From Psychrobacillus vulpis (GTDB lineage Bacteria > Bacillota > Bacilli > Bacillales_A > Planococcaceae), in NCBI RefSeq assembly GCF_006861825.1, contig NZ_VDGI01000026.1, positions 1 to 40,054 of the forward strand: a DNA stretch of 40,054 nucleotides, given 5' to 3'. The position numbers and the translations under genes were made by a program. Below, in pieces: positions 7,813-15,258 of the stretch. The notes under the pieces are model-generated. The model was not told the origin of the DNA. It worked only from the letters and a program-made list of their open reading frames with translations, and ran no database searches. Position 1 is the stretch's first letter. Each line of letters begins with the position of its first letter.

Positions 7813-8451
7813 TTACACAATTTCTGCCTTTGGTTGTGCATTTTTTTCTAACATTTCTAAACGTTGTTCCATAGACGTGACTTCATGTTCTTTTTCTATT
7901 TTTTGTCCAAGGCGTTCGATGTATTGCTCCATCTCTTGAAATGTACCAAAGTTTTTTTCTTTTTGTTCTGGTTGTAGAATTCGATCCATTTGATGATGTG
8001 CACGAGTTACATTTTCTTTGCCCATCAACTGTAATTGACGAACTTTCATATCTTTAATTTTATGTTTCATCTCTTCATATTTACGTTCAAGACCGAAAAG
8101 TTCTTCTGTTGTTTGTTGAATGCTGTTTTGTAAAACAGAAGATCTTTCGTTGTATGCGTTCACTTCCGCTTGTGCAAAGGCTATTAAGTCTTCTTCACCG
8201 CTTGCAGTAGCAAGCTCCACTTGCTGTTTACGTTTTTCAATCATTTGTTTTGTTTCTTCTAGTTCTTTTTCAAGTTCTTGTTTTAATTTTCCTTGGCGCT
8301 CTAACCACTTGCCGGTTTGTTCTGTTTGTTTTTCTGCTTCGCGGATGTATTGATTGAGCATAGCGATTGGATTTTTATCCTCTTTTTTATCAAACATTTT
8401 GTGTAAATCTGCCTCTACTGAATATTTGAATCGTTTCCATAATGATGTCAT
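7813..8451 (-). CDS. liaH: PspA/IM30-family protein, LiaH-like
   Basis: A 212-residue, almost wholly helical, highly charged protein of the phage-shock PspA/LiaH/Vipp1 family, which forms large rings or filaments at stressed membranes. Long coiled coil covers about residues 25-190 (NQYIREAEKQTEQTGKWLE onward). The start at 8451 is chosen because AAGGAGG precedes it at the right distance; the frame is open further up but that stretch is the intergenic ribosome site. It follows the LiaI-like gene by 13 bases, as in the classical liaIH operon. Confidence 0.88.
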   Translation of the reverse strand: MTSLWKRFKYSVEADLHKMFDKKEDKNPIAMLNQYIREAEKQTEQTGKWLERQGKLKQELEKELEETKQMIEKRKQQVELATASGEEDLIAFAQAEVNAYNERSSVLQNSIQQTTEELFGLERKYEEMKHKIKDMKVRQLQLMGKENVTRAHHQMDRILQPEQKEKNFGTFQEMEQYIERLGQKIEKEHEVTSMEQRLEMLEKNAQPKAEIV

Positions 8452-8464
8452 GGTTGTTTCCTCC

Positions 8465-8818
8465 TTATTTTGAAAGTTCATTCCATTGTTTTTCGAAATT
8501 AACAAATGGGTCATCGGATTTTACTGAAGGTGCTGAAAAGCTAACTGATTCGTTGTTCCATTTCTTCACTACATACCAGACACCTACGATTGCTAAAATT
8601 CCGAAGAAACCTGGCACGTTAGCAACAGCAGAAAGTAATCCAATTATCCCTACGCTTGCCCAAAAGATTTTCAAAAAGGTAGATTCACTTTTTAGATAGA
8701 AGTGCATCCCGGCAAATACGATTAATGCGGATACTCCTAATCCTAATAGGGAACCTAAGTTTGCAAGAGCAACGATTCCTGCAGTAATACCAAGTACTAA
8801 TAAACCAAATTTTTTCAT
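8465..8818 (-). CDS. LiaI-like small membrane protein
   Basis: A 117-residue protein with three or four hydrophobic segments (about 4-40, 48-62, 68-86) and a soluble C-terminal tail (about 87-117). Position immediately before the PspA-like gene, and the LiaI/LiaF-type membrane region, suggest the membrane anchor for LiaH. Homologues are sometimes mislabelled as flagellar rod protein. It starts with AGAGGAGG upstream. It is longer than B. subtilis LiaI, so I leave the symbol empty. Confidence 0.72.
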   Translation of the reverse strand: MKKFGLLVLGITAGIVALANLGSLLGLGVSALIVFAGMHFYLKSESTFLKIFWASVGIIGLLSAVANVPGFFGILAIVGVWYVVKKWNNESVSFSAPSVKSDDPFVNFEKQWNELSK

Positions 8819-8903
8819 GTGATTGTTCCTCCTCTCGTTTGTATTTATAGCTTATCAATTCCACTAATTATTCCAAACGGGCTAGGAAACGATTTTCGTA
8901 TCG

Positions 8904-8918
8904 GTCTAGAGGCTTAGA
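8904..8918 (-). promoter_or_regulatory. Possible LiaR box upstream of the LiaI-like gene
   Basis: GTCTAGAGGCTTAGA resembles the liaF-side element GTCTAATCCGCAGAC (shared GTCTA, five bases, then a CAGA/TTAGA-like half). It lies in the 161-base divergent gap between liaI-liaH and the phosphoesterase gene. I could not place a convincing -10/-35 pair with it. Confidence 0.25.
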
Positions 8919-8979
8919 GGGGAGTGCAACTTACAAATCTGCTATACTAAATGAAAAATACAAAAAATGGAGAACTAAA

Positions 8980-10071
8980 ATGAAGAGAATTAGTGCAGCT
9001 GTATTCGCAGTGATATTATATTCTGCTATTGTGTTTTATTTTGGTTGGTGTGTTGTCCAATGGCTGGACACAGTTGTGCCAAATGTTAATAGATTAATAT
9101 TCGGTATTGTGTGGACACTTATTGCATATGGATTTATTATTGGACGAATTGATCATAGATTGAGATTGTTTAGTATGGCAGGTTCTTATTGGATGATTAT
9201 CATGCAGTACGGTGTTATTTTATTTCCTATTGCAACGATTATGGCATGGATACTACCAAGTCGATTACAAATTATTGGTTGGATAGTTCTCTTTATCTTT
9301 CTTTTTATAAGTTTATTAGGGACTTTCAAGGCTTATACACCAGTTGTCCGAGAACTCTCTATTAAGATGCCAAAAAAGAATGCAAAACTTTCCGAACTAA
9401 AAGTAATAGTTGCTTCTGATTTCCATCTTGGTTTATTATCCAATAAGGCGCATTTGAAGCGCTTTGTGAATAAGTCGAATGAGCAGAAACCGGATTTAGT
9501 TTTACTCGTTGGAGATTTAGTCGATGACGACCCAATTTGGTTTGTGAAAAACGGAATGTCTGAAGTGATGAAGCAGCTAACTTCGACGTATGGTGTGTAT
9601 GGAGTACTTGGAAATCACGAATACTATGGAAAGAAAATTCCTCTATTAGTAGAAGAAATGGAAGCATCTAATGTGAAAATGTTACTAGATGAAACCATTT
9701 TGTTGGGCGACTCGTTCTATTTAACGGGTAGAGAAGATTTGACGAACAGAGAAAGAAAACAACTTTCTTTTTTGGTTCCTGAAAATCGAAACCTTCCTTG
9801 GTTTGTGATGGACCATACGCCTTCGAATTTACTAATTCCGGAGAAAGAAGGAGTAGACTTTCATGTATCTGGTCATACACATCGAGGACAAATGTGGCCA
9901 AATCACATTTTTACTAGAAAGATGTTTGAACTAGATTATGGGTATAAACAACTAAGGGGCTTGCATGCGATTGTATCATCAGGATTCGGTTTTTGGGGTC
10001 CACCTATTCGTTTAGGTAGTCAATCGGAATTGTGGTCAGTAAACATTAAGTTTGAGGACGTGAAAGTATAG
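8980..10071 (+). CDS. Membrane-anchored metallophosphoesterase
   Basis: A 363-residue calcineurin-like phosphoesterase. Residues 1-115 hold four membrane segments (about 5-28, 36-55, 65-88, 92-112); the catalytic domain follows with metal-site motifs ASDFHLG (about 147), LLVGDLVDD (about 172), LGNHEYYG (about 211), DHTPSN (about 270) and SGHTHRG (about 291). The layout matches YkoQ/YkuE-like enzymes. The substrate is unknown. Its TAG overlaps the GTG start of the DedA gene, so the two are coupled, and both precede uppP, suggesting a membrane phospholipid or lipid-carrier role. The start has TGGAG upstream. Confidence 0.85.
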   Translation: MKRISAAVFAVILYSAIVFYFGWCVVQWLDTVVPNVNRLIFGIVWTLIAYGFIIGRIDHRLRLFSMAGSYWMIIMQYGVILFPIATIMAWILPSRLQIIGWIVLFIFLFISLLGTFKAYTPVVRELSIKMPKKNAKLSELKVIVASDFHLGLLSNKAHLKRFVNKSNEQKPDLVLLVGDLVDDDPIWFVKNGMSEVMKQLTSTYGVYGVLGNHEYYGKKIPLLVEEMEASNVKMLLDETILLGDSFYLTGREDLTNRERKQLSFLVPENRNLPWFVMDHTPSNLLIPEKEGVDFHVSGHTHRGQMWPNHIFTRKMFELDYGYKQLRGLHAIVSSGFGFWGPPIRLGSQSELWSVNIKFEDVKV

Positions 10072-10673
10072 TGGAAGCATGGATTACTGACTGGATGAAT
10101 CAGTTTGGTTACCTTGGTGTATTTTTATTAATATTAATCGAAAATGTTTTTCCACCTATCCCTTCTGAAGTAATTCTAACACTCGGAGGATTTATGACGA
10201 CGACAACAATGATGACGAAGCTCGGTATTATTGTTGCATCTACGTCAGGTTCTGTTGTTGGAGCAGCTATTTTATATTGGATTGGTTCGCTTTTGGACGT
10301 AGAACGTTTGGAGAAAATTGTTCAGAAGTATGGAAAAATTTTACGATTGAGCATTAAAGATGTTCATAAAGCAGATGCGTGGTTCGACAAATATGGCGTT
10401 TGGGCTGTATTTTTCGGAAGACTTGTCCCGCTTGTTCGAAGTCTAATTTCGATACCTGCTGGGATGTCGAATATGAAGTTTGGGTTATTCCTTTTATTTA
10501 CAACGTTAGGAACGTTAATATGGAACACAGTATTAGTTTCAGTAGGAGCAGCAGTCGGCGAAAATTGGAACGAAATCGTAGGGTATATGGATATATACTC
10601 CAACATAGTGTATGTTATATTGGCCATCATTGGCGTCGCATTTCTTGTTTGGTATTTTAAAAAACGTGACTAA
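10071..10673 (+). CDS. DedA-family membrane protein, likely lipid-carrier translocase
   Basis: A 200-residue protein of the DedA/SNARE-associated family. It has the re-entrant signature ENVFPPIPSEVILTLGG (about 24-40) and the second motif FGRLVPLVRSLISIPAG (about 118-134), with several hydrophobic segments to a basic C-terminus (FKKRD). Members of this family, including UptA, have been shown to return undecaprenyl phosphate across the membrane. UppP makes that lipid and is encoded nine bases downstream, so this role is well supported by context. GTG start overlaps the previous stop by one base. Confidence 0.85.
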   Translation: MEAWITDWMNQFGYLGVFLLILIENVFPPIPSEVILTLGGFMTTTTMMTKLGIIVASTSGSVVGAAILYWIGSLLDVERLEKIVQKYGKILRLSIKDVHKADAWFDKYGVWAVFFGRLVPLVRSLISIPAGMSNMKFGLFLLFTTLGTLIWNTVLVSVGAAVGENWNEIVGYMDIYSNIVYVILAIIGVAFLVWYFKKRD

Positions 10674-10682
10674 GGAGATCTT

Positions 10683-11510
10683 ATGGAATTTCTAGAATTG
10701 TTAAAAGCATTAATATTAGGATTTGTAGAAGGTATGACTGAGTTTGCACCCGTTTCTTCCACAGGGCATATGATTATTGTGGATGATATGTGGCTGAAAA
10801 CAGAGGAATTTTTAGGGATGTATTCAGCAAATACATTTAAAATTGTAGTCCAATTAGGCTCGATTTTAGCTGTAGTAGTTGTTATGTGGAAACGATTATT
10901 TAGTTTAGTAGGATTATATAAAATAGAAAGTGAGCAATCGAGCAAGCAGTTCAATTTGCTGCATGTAATTGTTGGAATGCTTCCTGCTGTTATTTTAGGG
11001 TTTGCGTTTAAAGATCTAATTGATGATTATTTATTCGGGGTGGAAACTGTAATTTTCAGTCTTGTTGCAGGTGCTATTTTGATGATTGTTGCGGATAAAT
11101 TTGGACCTAAAAAACCGAAGATTGTTACGCTTGACCAAATTACATATGCGCAAGCATTTAAAGTAGGTCTTGTTCAATGTCTATCATTATGGCCAGGTTT
11201 CTCCCGTTCAGGAGCAACGATTTCCGGTGGTGTCTTGTTCGGAATGAGTCATAAGACCGCAGCAGACTTTACATTTATTATGGCTGTACCTATTATGGCT
11301 GGAGCAAGTCTTGTGTCAGTTCTAAAAAATTGGGAACAAATTAATATTGATGACATGGGCTTTTATATAGTTGGATTTTTAAGTGCATTTGTGTTCGCAC
11401 TAGTTTCTATTAAATTCTTCTTAAAACTTATTGACCGTATTAAGTTAACACCATTTGCAATTTATCGTCTTATTTTAGCGGCAGTGCTAGCAGTTATTGT
11501 GTTTATGTAA
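10683..11510 (+). CDS. uppP: Undecaprenyl-diphosphatase UppP (BacA)
   Basis: A 275-residue integral membrane enzyme that removes a phosphate from undecaprenyl diphosphate, regenerating the carrier for peptidoglycan and giving bacitracin tolerance. Catalytic motifs are present: E16 and E20 with PVSSTGH (23-29) and GFSRSGATISGG (near 175-186). The length is normal for the family. TAAGGAG precedes the start. It ends the phosphoesterase-dedA-uppP operon, which is divergent from the bacitracin-responsive lia genes. Confidence 0.95.
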   Translation: MEFLELLKALILGFVEGMTEFAPVSSTGHMIIVDDMWLKTEEFLGMYSANTFKIVVQLGSILAVVVVMWKRLFSLVGLYKIESEQSSKQFNLLHVIVGMLPAVILGFAFKDLIDDYLFGVETVIFSLVAGAILMIVADKFGPKKPKIVTLDQITYAQAFKVGLVQCLSLWPGFSRSGATISGGVLFGMSHKTAADFTFIMAVPIMAGASLVSVLKNWEQINIDDMGFYIVGFLSAFVFALVSIKFFLKLIDRIKLTPFAIYRLILAAVLAVIVFM

Positions 11511-11519
11511 AAGAAGTAT

Positions 11520-11546
11520 GGGCAGACATTTATTGGCTGTCTGCTC
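11520..11546 (+). terminator. Terminator-like hairpin after uppP lacking its T tail
   Basis: GCAGACA (11522-11528) pairs with TGTCTGC (11538-11544). The T run is missing; instead CAACTTG follows. A nearly identical hairpin with a full T run lies at 11975, about 450 bases downstream, so this looks like a duplicated or split copy of the uppP terminator. Confidence 0.6.
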
Positions 11547-11547
11547 A

Positions 11548-11561
11548 ACTTGTCGACAAGT
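11548..11561. other. Perfect 14-bp palindrome
   Basis: ACTTGTCGACAAGT is self-complementary and starts two bases after the uppP hairpin. It may be a protein site or an element boundary; no assignment is possible. Confidence 0.4.
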
Positions 11562-11628
11562 GCATTTTTATGAATCAAAATGTATTAAGAACATAGTGAT
11601 TATTGTGCTTTTCCTGAGCAATCGCTTC

Positions 11629-11720
11629 AGGCGGACGCTTTCCGCGGGCTCGCGCCAAGCCTCTTTGGCTTTGCCTGCGGGGTCTTGGACTTTCTCGCTG
11701 TCCCGCAGGAGTCGCCGCCT
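11629..11720 (+). repeat. GC-rich inverted-repeat element, copy A
   Basis: A 92-bp island much richer in G+C than its surroundings, bounded by AGGCGG/CCGCCT. Its internal order of short motifs (GCTTTCCGCGGGC, AAGCCTC, GGGGTCTT, CCCGCAGGAGT) recurs in copies B, C and D. No coding capacity; it should fold into a branched hairpin. Confidence 0.75.
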
Positions 11721-11809
11721 TCCGCTCATTTTATCTTCAATAAACAGAAAAGTGGACAACTAATCACAGCATCTTCAGATTTCCACTTTCACCTTTTGAA
11801 AAATAGGAA

Positions 11810-11918
11810 GGGCCCGCCACGGAGACTCCTGTGGGAATAGCTTGAGCTGAAGACCCCGCAGAAACGGCAGTGACGAGGAGGCTGAAGCCAAGCCCACGGA
11901 AAGCGAAGTGGCGGGCCC
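11810..11918 (-). repeat. GC-rich inverted-repeat element, copy B (opposite orientation)
   Basis: A 109-bp element with perfect 11-bp terminal inverted repeats GGGCCCGCCAC (11810-11820) and GTGGCGGGCCC (11908-11918). Read on the minus strand it contains GCTTTCCGTGGGC, CAGCCTC, GCGGGGTCTTC and ATTCCCACAGGAGT, matching copy A in order. A and B thus face each other, separated by a smaller hairpin around AAAGTGGA/TTCCACTTT (about 11748-11790). Confidence 0.8.
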
Positions 11919-11974
11919 TGCTGATTCTCTTATACATCTCTACTCATTGTAAAACGAATTTGTCTACAGTGTGG

Positions 11975-12008
11975 GCAGACATTGTTGGGATGTCTGCTTT
12001 TTTATTTT
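11975..12008 (+). terminator. Rho-independent terminator (intact copy of the uppP hairpin)
   Basis: GCAGACAT (11975-11982) pairs with ATGTCTGC (11990-11997) around a seven-base loop, followed by a TTTTTTATTTT tail. It shares GGGCAGACATT and TGTCTGCT with the tail-less hairpin at 11520. Confidence 0.85.
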
Positions 12009-12017
12009 AAGAATGAG

Positions 12018-12152
12018 TTGGACAATCCAAAGAAGAAGTTGGACAATAGATTCCGAATGTTGGACAATCCAAAGAAGAAGTTGGACAATAAATTCCGAAT
12101 GTTGGACAATCCATAGAAATAATTGGACAATAAATTCTAAAAGTTGGACAAT
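12018..12152 (+). repeat. Seven-unit 21-nt tandem array, core TTGGACAAT
   Basis: TTGGACAAT begins at 12018, 12039, 12060, 12081, 12102, 12123 and 12144, each exactly 21 bases apart; the 12-base spacers differ. Spacers 1 and 3 are the same, and spacers 2 and 4 nearly the same, giving a 42-base higher-order repeat. The array directly follows the 11975 terminator. It is not a CRISPR: repeats are too short and the period too rigid. A repetitive reading frame crosses it, but has no start signal. Confidence 0.9.
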
Positions 12153-12234
12153 CCCACGCTAGTAAAAGGATGACGTGACTATGCAAAAATGCTACTAAAT
12201 TTGGTAGAGTCTTTCTTCCTATGTACAAGCCTAA

Positions 12235-12282
12235 ACACAATATGTTAGATTGTATAAGTAAATAAAACACAATATATAGTAT
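12235..12282 (+). promoter_or_regulatory. Tandem NrdR boxes overlapping the nrd promoter
   Basis: Two copies of the NrdR operator pattern (consensus ACACWATATATWGTGT) lie at 12235-12250 (ACACAATATGTTAGAT, weaker) and 12267-12282 (ACACAATATATAGTAT, about 14 of 16). They are 32 bases apart, three helical turns, the usual NrdR spacing. A promoter TTGTAT (12250-12255), 17 bases, TATATA (12273-12278) sits within them, so the second box covers the -10. Transcription would start near 12285, just before the riboswitch. Confidence 0.72.
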
Positions 12283-12290
12283 GTAAACGA

Positions 12291-12582
12291 TGAAAAGGTA
12301 CCTTTATGGTTTAAAAGGGAATTCGGTAAAATGCCGAAGCTGTCCCCGCAACTGTAAGTGTCGACGACTGTCTAAAAGCCACTGCGAGAAATCGTGGGAA
12401 GGAGGACAGAAGGATGAAACACGAGCCAGTAGACCTGCCTTCTTATCGGTGAAGCAACACTTTCTTCGGGGGTTGAGAGGTGGAGGCGATGGACTTTCTC
12501 TTAATCGATGGAATTGTCTTGTTGTTTCCTACTTTTAATTTTGAGCGATGCTCTGCCGAAGAGGCAAGGGGATCGCTTTTTT
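12291..12582 (+). promoter_or_regulatory. Cobalamin (B12) riboswitch with terminator
   Basis: The leader of nrdE holds the conserved B12 aptamer parts in order: AAAGGGAATTCGGT (about 12315), GCTGTCCCCGCAACTGTA (about 12340-12357), GCCACTG (about 12378) and the B12 box GCCAGTAGACCTGCC (about 12426-12440). The expression platform is a terminator hairpin at 12545-12582. Vitamin B12 binding is expected to favour termination and so to reduce synthesis of this B12-independent reductase. Confidence 0.92.
12545..12582 (+). terminator. Riboswitch-controlled terminator
   Basis: GCGAT (12545-12549) pairs with ATCGC (12572-12576), with an inner GCC/GGC helix, followed by six T. It lies between the B12 aptamer and the nrdE ribosome site (AAGGAGGA at about 12596-12603). 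Confidence 0.8.
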
Positions 12583-12610
12583 GTTCCCTAAAACTAAGGA
12601 GGAATAACAT

Positions 12611-14836
12611 ATGACATCTATAACGTATTCAGTAAAAGAAGAGGTACTACATAACTTAATAAAAGAATTTGGAGAAGAAAAAATAGCGCCACTCATCAAA
12701 TCACATGAAAGATGGATGAAGAAATTTCCTGAAGGAACTGCTTCTGATTGGGCTAAGTCCATGTCACTAGAAGCATTAAGTTTTTTAAATGAAGATGAAA
12801 CATATTGGACATTTGTTGCAGCACGTATTCATTTAGCAGATGTATATGAAAAAGTAGCAGTACATAGAGGGACTAATCCAGATGTAGTGTATAGCAAATT
12901 TGCAGATAACGTACAAAAATTAAGTGTAAAAGGCATTTATGACAAACGTCTAACAGAAGCATATTCTCCAGCTGAACTGCAACAAATAGCAGAAGTAATC
13001 GTGCCAGAACGAGACTTTTTATTCACATATATTGGATTAAAAACATTACTAGACCGTTACGTAGCGAAAGATTTTGATAAATCGATCGTTGAACTACCAC
13101 AAGAACGCTGGCTTATCATTGCAATGACGCTAATGAAAGATGAAAAAGAAAATCGTCTTGGGAAAATAAAAGAAGCATATTGGGCGACAAGCAATTTATA
13201 TATGACTGTAGCAACACCAACTTTATCAAATGCAGGAAAGCCTCATGGTCAGTTATCTAGTTGCTTCATTGATACAGTAGATGATAGTCTGCAAGGAATT
13301 TACGATAGCAATACGGACGTAGCAACGCTCTCCAAATTTGGTGGTGGAATCGGGGTGTACATGGGGAAGGTACGTAGCCGTGGGTCTTCTATTCGTGGCT
13401 TTGTAGGAGCATCCAGCGGAGTACTTCCTTGGATCAAACAACTTAATAATACGGCAGTAAGTGTGGACCAGCTTGGTCAGCGCCAAGGGGCAATTGCTGT
13501 TTACCTAGATGTTTGGCATAAAGACATTTTCACTTTCCTAGATTTACGTTTGAATAATGGGGATGAGCGTCTTCGTGCACACGATATTTTCACTGGCGTA
13601 TGTTTACCAGATTTATTTATGGAAAAAGTAGACGCTCGAGAAGAGTGGCATTTATTTGATCCACAAGAAGTACGTCAATTAAAAGGTTATTCTTTAGAAG
13701 ATTTTTATGATGAAAAACGTGGAGACGGTTCATTTAGAGAAAAATATGAGGAATGTGTACATGATAGTCGTTTATCTCGTGAAACAGTTCCAGCTATCGA
13801 CTTGATGAAACGAATTATGCGTTCTCAACTTGAAACAGGTGTACCATTCATGTTTTACCGCGATGAAGTAAATCGTAGAAACCCAAATAAGCATGCTGGG
13901 ATGGTTTATAGCAGTAATTTATGTACGGAAATATTCCAAAACCAGAGCGCTACATCTTTTGAGTCTATTCAATTAGAAGATGATGTCATCGTAACTCGTC
14001 GCAAAGCTGGAGATTTCGTTGTATGTAACTTATCTTCTATTAATCTTGGGCGTGCGGTTCCGGAAAATGTATTAGAACGCCTGATCAAAATCCAAGTGCG
14101 CATGCTGGATAATGTAATCGATTTGAATATGATACCTGTACCACAAGCTGAACGTACAAATGCTAGATACCGTGGAATTGGACTTGGAACATTTGGATGG
14201 CATCATTTACTAGCGTTGAATAGCATTCGCTGGGAATCAGACGAAGCAGTAGAGTTTGCAGATAAATTATACGAAAGAGTTGCTTATTTAACGGTACAAG
14301 CATCTATGGAGCTAGCGAAAGAAAAAGGAGCATATCCGTTATTTGAAGGGTCAGATTGGCAGACGGGAGCATACTTTGAAAACCGCCAGTACGAAAGTGA
14401 AGAATGGAACGAACTGCGTCATCAAGTCGCGGAAAATGGGATTCGAAACGGCTATTTAATGGCTGTTGCACCGAACTCATCAACATCTATTCTAGCTGGA
14501 AGCACTGCGAGTATTGACCCGATTTTCCAAAAGTCTTACTCGGAAGAGAAGAAGGACTATAAAATTCCGGTTACGGTACCAGATCTTAACTCGGAAACGA
14601 CATGGTTTTACAAATCTGCATACTTTATTGATCAACATTGGACATTAAAGCAAAATGCAGCACGCCAACGCCATATTGACCAAGGGGTTTCTTTAAATTT
14701 ATATGTGCAAAATACGATTAAAGCAAAAGAATTACTAGATCTACACTTAGATGCTTGGAATAGTGGACTTAAAACGACATATTATGTTCGTTCCACTTCA
14801 GTTGAATTAATCGATTGTGATTCTTGTTCAAGCTAA
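12611..14836 (+). CDS. nrdE: Class Ib ribonucleotide reductase, alpha subunit
   Basis: A 741-residue catalytic subunit that reduces ribonucleoside diphosphates to deoxy forms for DNA synthesis. All key residues are present: redox pair C218 (QLSSCFI) and C472 (VVCNLSS), thiyl-radical C438 (SNLCTEI), radical-path tyrosines Y724-Y725 (TTYYVRS), and C-terminal C736/C739 (CDSC) for thioredoxin-like donors. No standard ATP-cone motif is visible at the N-terminus. AAGGAGGA precedes the start. It leads the nrdE-nrdI-nrdF operon under NrdR and B12 riboswitch control. Confidence 0.95.
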   Translation: MTSITYSVKEEVLHNLIKEFGEEKIAPLIKSHERWMKKFPEGTASDWAKSMSLEALSFLNEDETYWTFVAARIHLADVYEKVAVHRGTNPDVVYSKFADNVQKLSVKGIYDKRLTEAYSPAELQQIAEVIVPERDFLFTYIGLKTLLDRYVAKDFDKSIVELPQERWLIIAMTLMKDEKENRLGKIKEAYWATSNLYMTVATPTLSNAGKPHGQLSSCFIDTVDDSLQGIYDSNTDVATLSKFGGGIGVYMGKVRSRGSSIRGFVGASSGVLPWIKQLNNTAVSVDQLGQRQGAIAVYLDVWHKDIFTFLDLRLNNGDERLRAHDIFTGVCLPDLFMEKVDAREEWHLFDPQEVRQLKGYSLEDFYDEKRGDGSFREKYEECVHDSRLSRETVPAIDLMKRIMRSQLETGVPFMFYRDEVNRRNPNKHAGMVYSSNLCTEIFQNQSATSFESIQLEDDVIVTRRKAGDFVVCNLSSINLGRAVPENVLERLIKIQVRMLDNVIDLNMIPVPQAERTNARYRGIGLGTFGWHHLLALNSIRWESDEAVEFADKLYERVAYLTVQASMELAKEKGAYPLFEGSDWQTGAYFENRQYESEEWNELRHQVAENGIRNGYLMAVAPNSSTSILAGSTASIDPIFQKSYSEEKKDYKIPVTVPDLNSETTWFYKSAYFIDQHWTLKQNAARQRHIDQGVSLNLYVQNTIKAKELLDLHLDAWNSGLKTTYYVRSTSVELIDCDSCSS

Positions 14837-15258
14837 TGAAAGCAATTATATGCTATTTAAGCTATAGCGGAAATACAGAAGAAATAGCTGAATTAATAAA
14901 GAGACGGCTTGTGGAAAGTGGCTATCTCGTTGATATGTATATGATAGGTTTTGGCCCAGTGCCAGACCTATCGATATATGACAAAATATTTTTAGGAACC
15001 TTCACGTGGGATAAAGGAAGCACACCAGATGAGATGAAAGAATTCGCTCTGGAAGTTGGCTATAAACCAGACAATGTTTATGTATTTGGTTCAGGAGATA
15101 CCCAATTCGGAGGAGACGATTTATTTTGCGGAGCTGTTGATAAATTAGTGAAGTTTTATAACTGTTGCTATGGTGGCTTAAAAATAGAACAATCTCCGAG
15201 AGGAAGCCAAGAAAAAATAGTAACTAAATGGTTAGAAGGAGTTTTAGAAAATGGATAA
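14836..15258 (+). CDS. nrdI: NrdI flavodoxin-like activator
   Basis: A 140-residue flavodoxin-like protein that supplies oxidant to build the metal-tyrosyl cofactor in NrdF. The FMN-phosphate loop SYSGNTEEIA is at about 9-18, with further flavin-contact stretches GTFTWDKGSTPDE and GSGDTQFGGDDLFCGA. The ATG at 14836 shares one base with the nrdE stop codon; upstream TTG in frame is less likely. It overlaps nrdF by eight bases. Confidence 0.92.
   Translation: MKAIICYLSYSGNTEEIAELIKRRLVESGYLVDMYMIGFGPVPDLSIYDKIFLGTFTWDKGSTPDEMKEFALEVGYKPDNVYVFGSGDTQFGGDDLFCGAVDKLVKFYNCCYGGLKIEQSPRGSQEKIVTKWLEGVLENG

Noticed and set aside
12018-12152. CRISPR array
   Set aside because: Repeats of about 9 bases with 12-base spacers that themselves repeat, rigid 21-base period, and no cas genes.
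11971-12162. Open frame encoding seven-residue repeats (SWTIQRR-like) across the 21-nt array
   Set aside because: A 21-base period always gives heptapeptide repeats in an open frame. The frame starts inside the terminator hairpin and has no ribosome site.
12290-12538. 82-codon open frame
   Set aside because: It lies wholly inside the cobalamin riboswitch, whose conserved RNA motifs explain the sequence.
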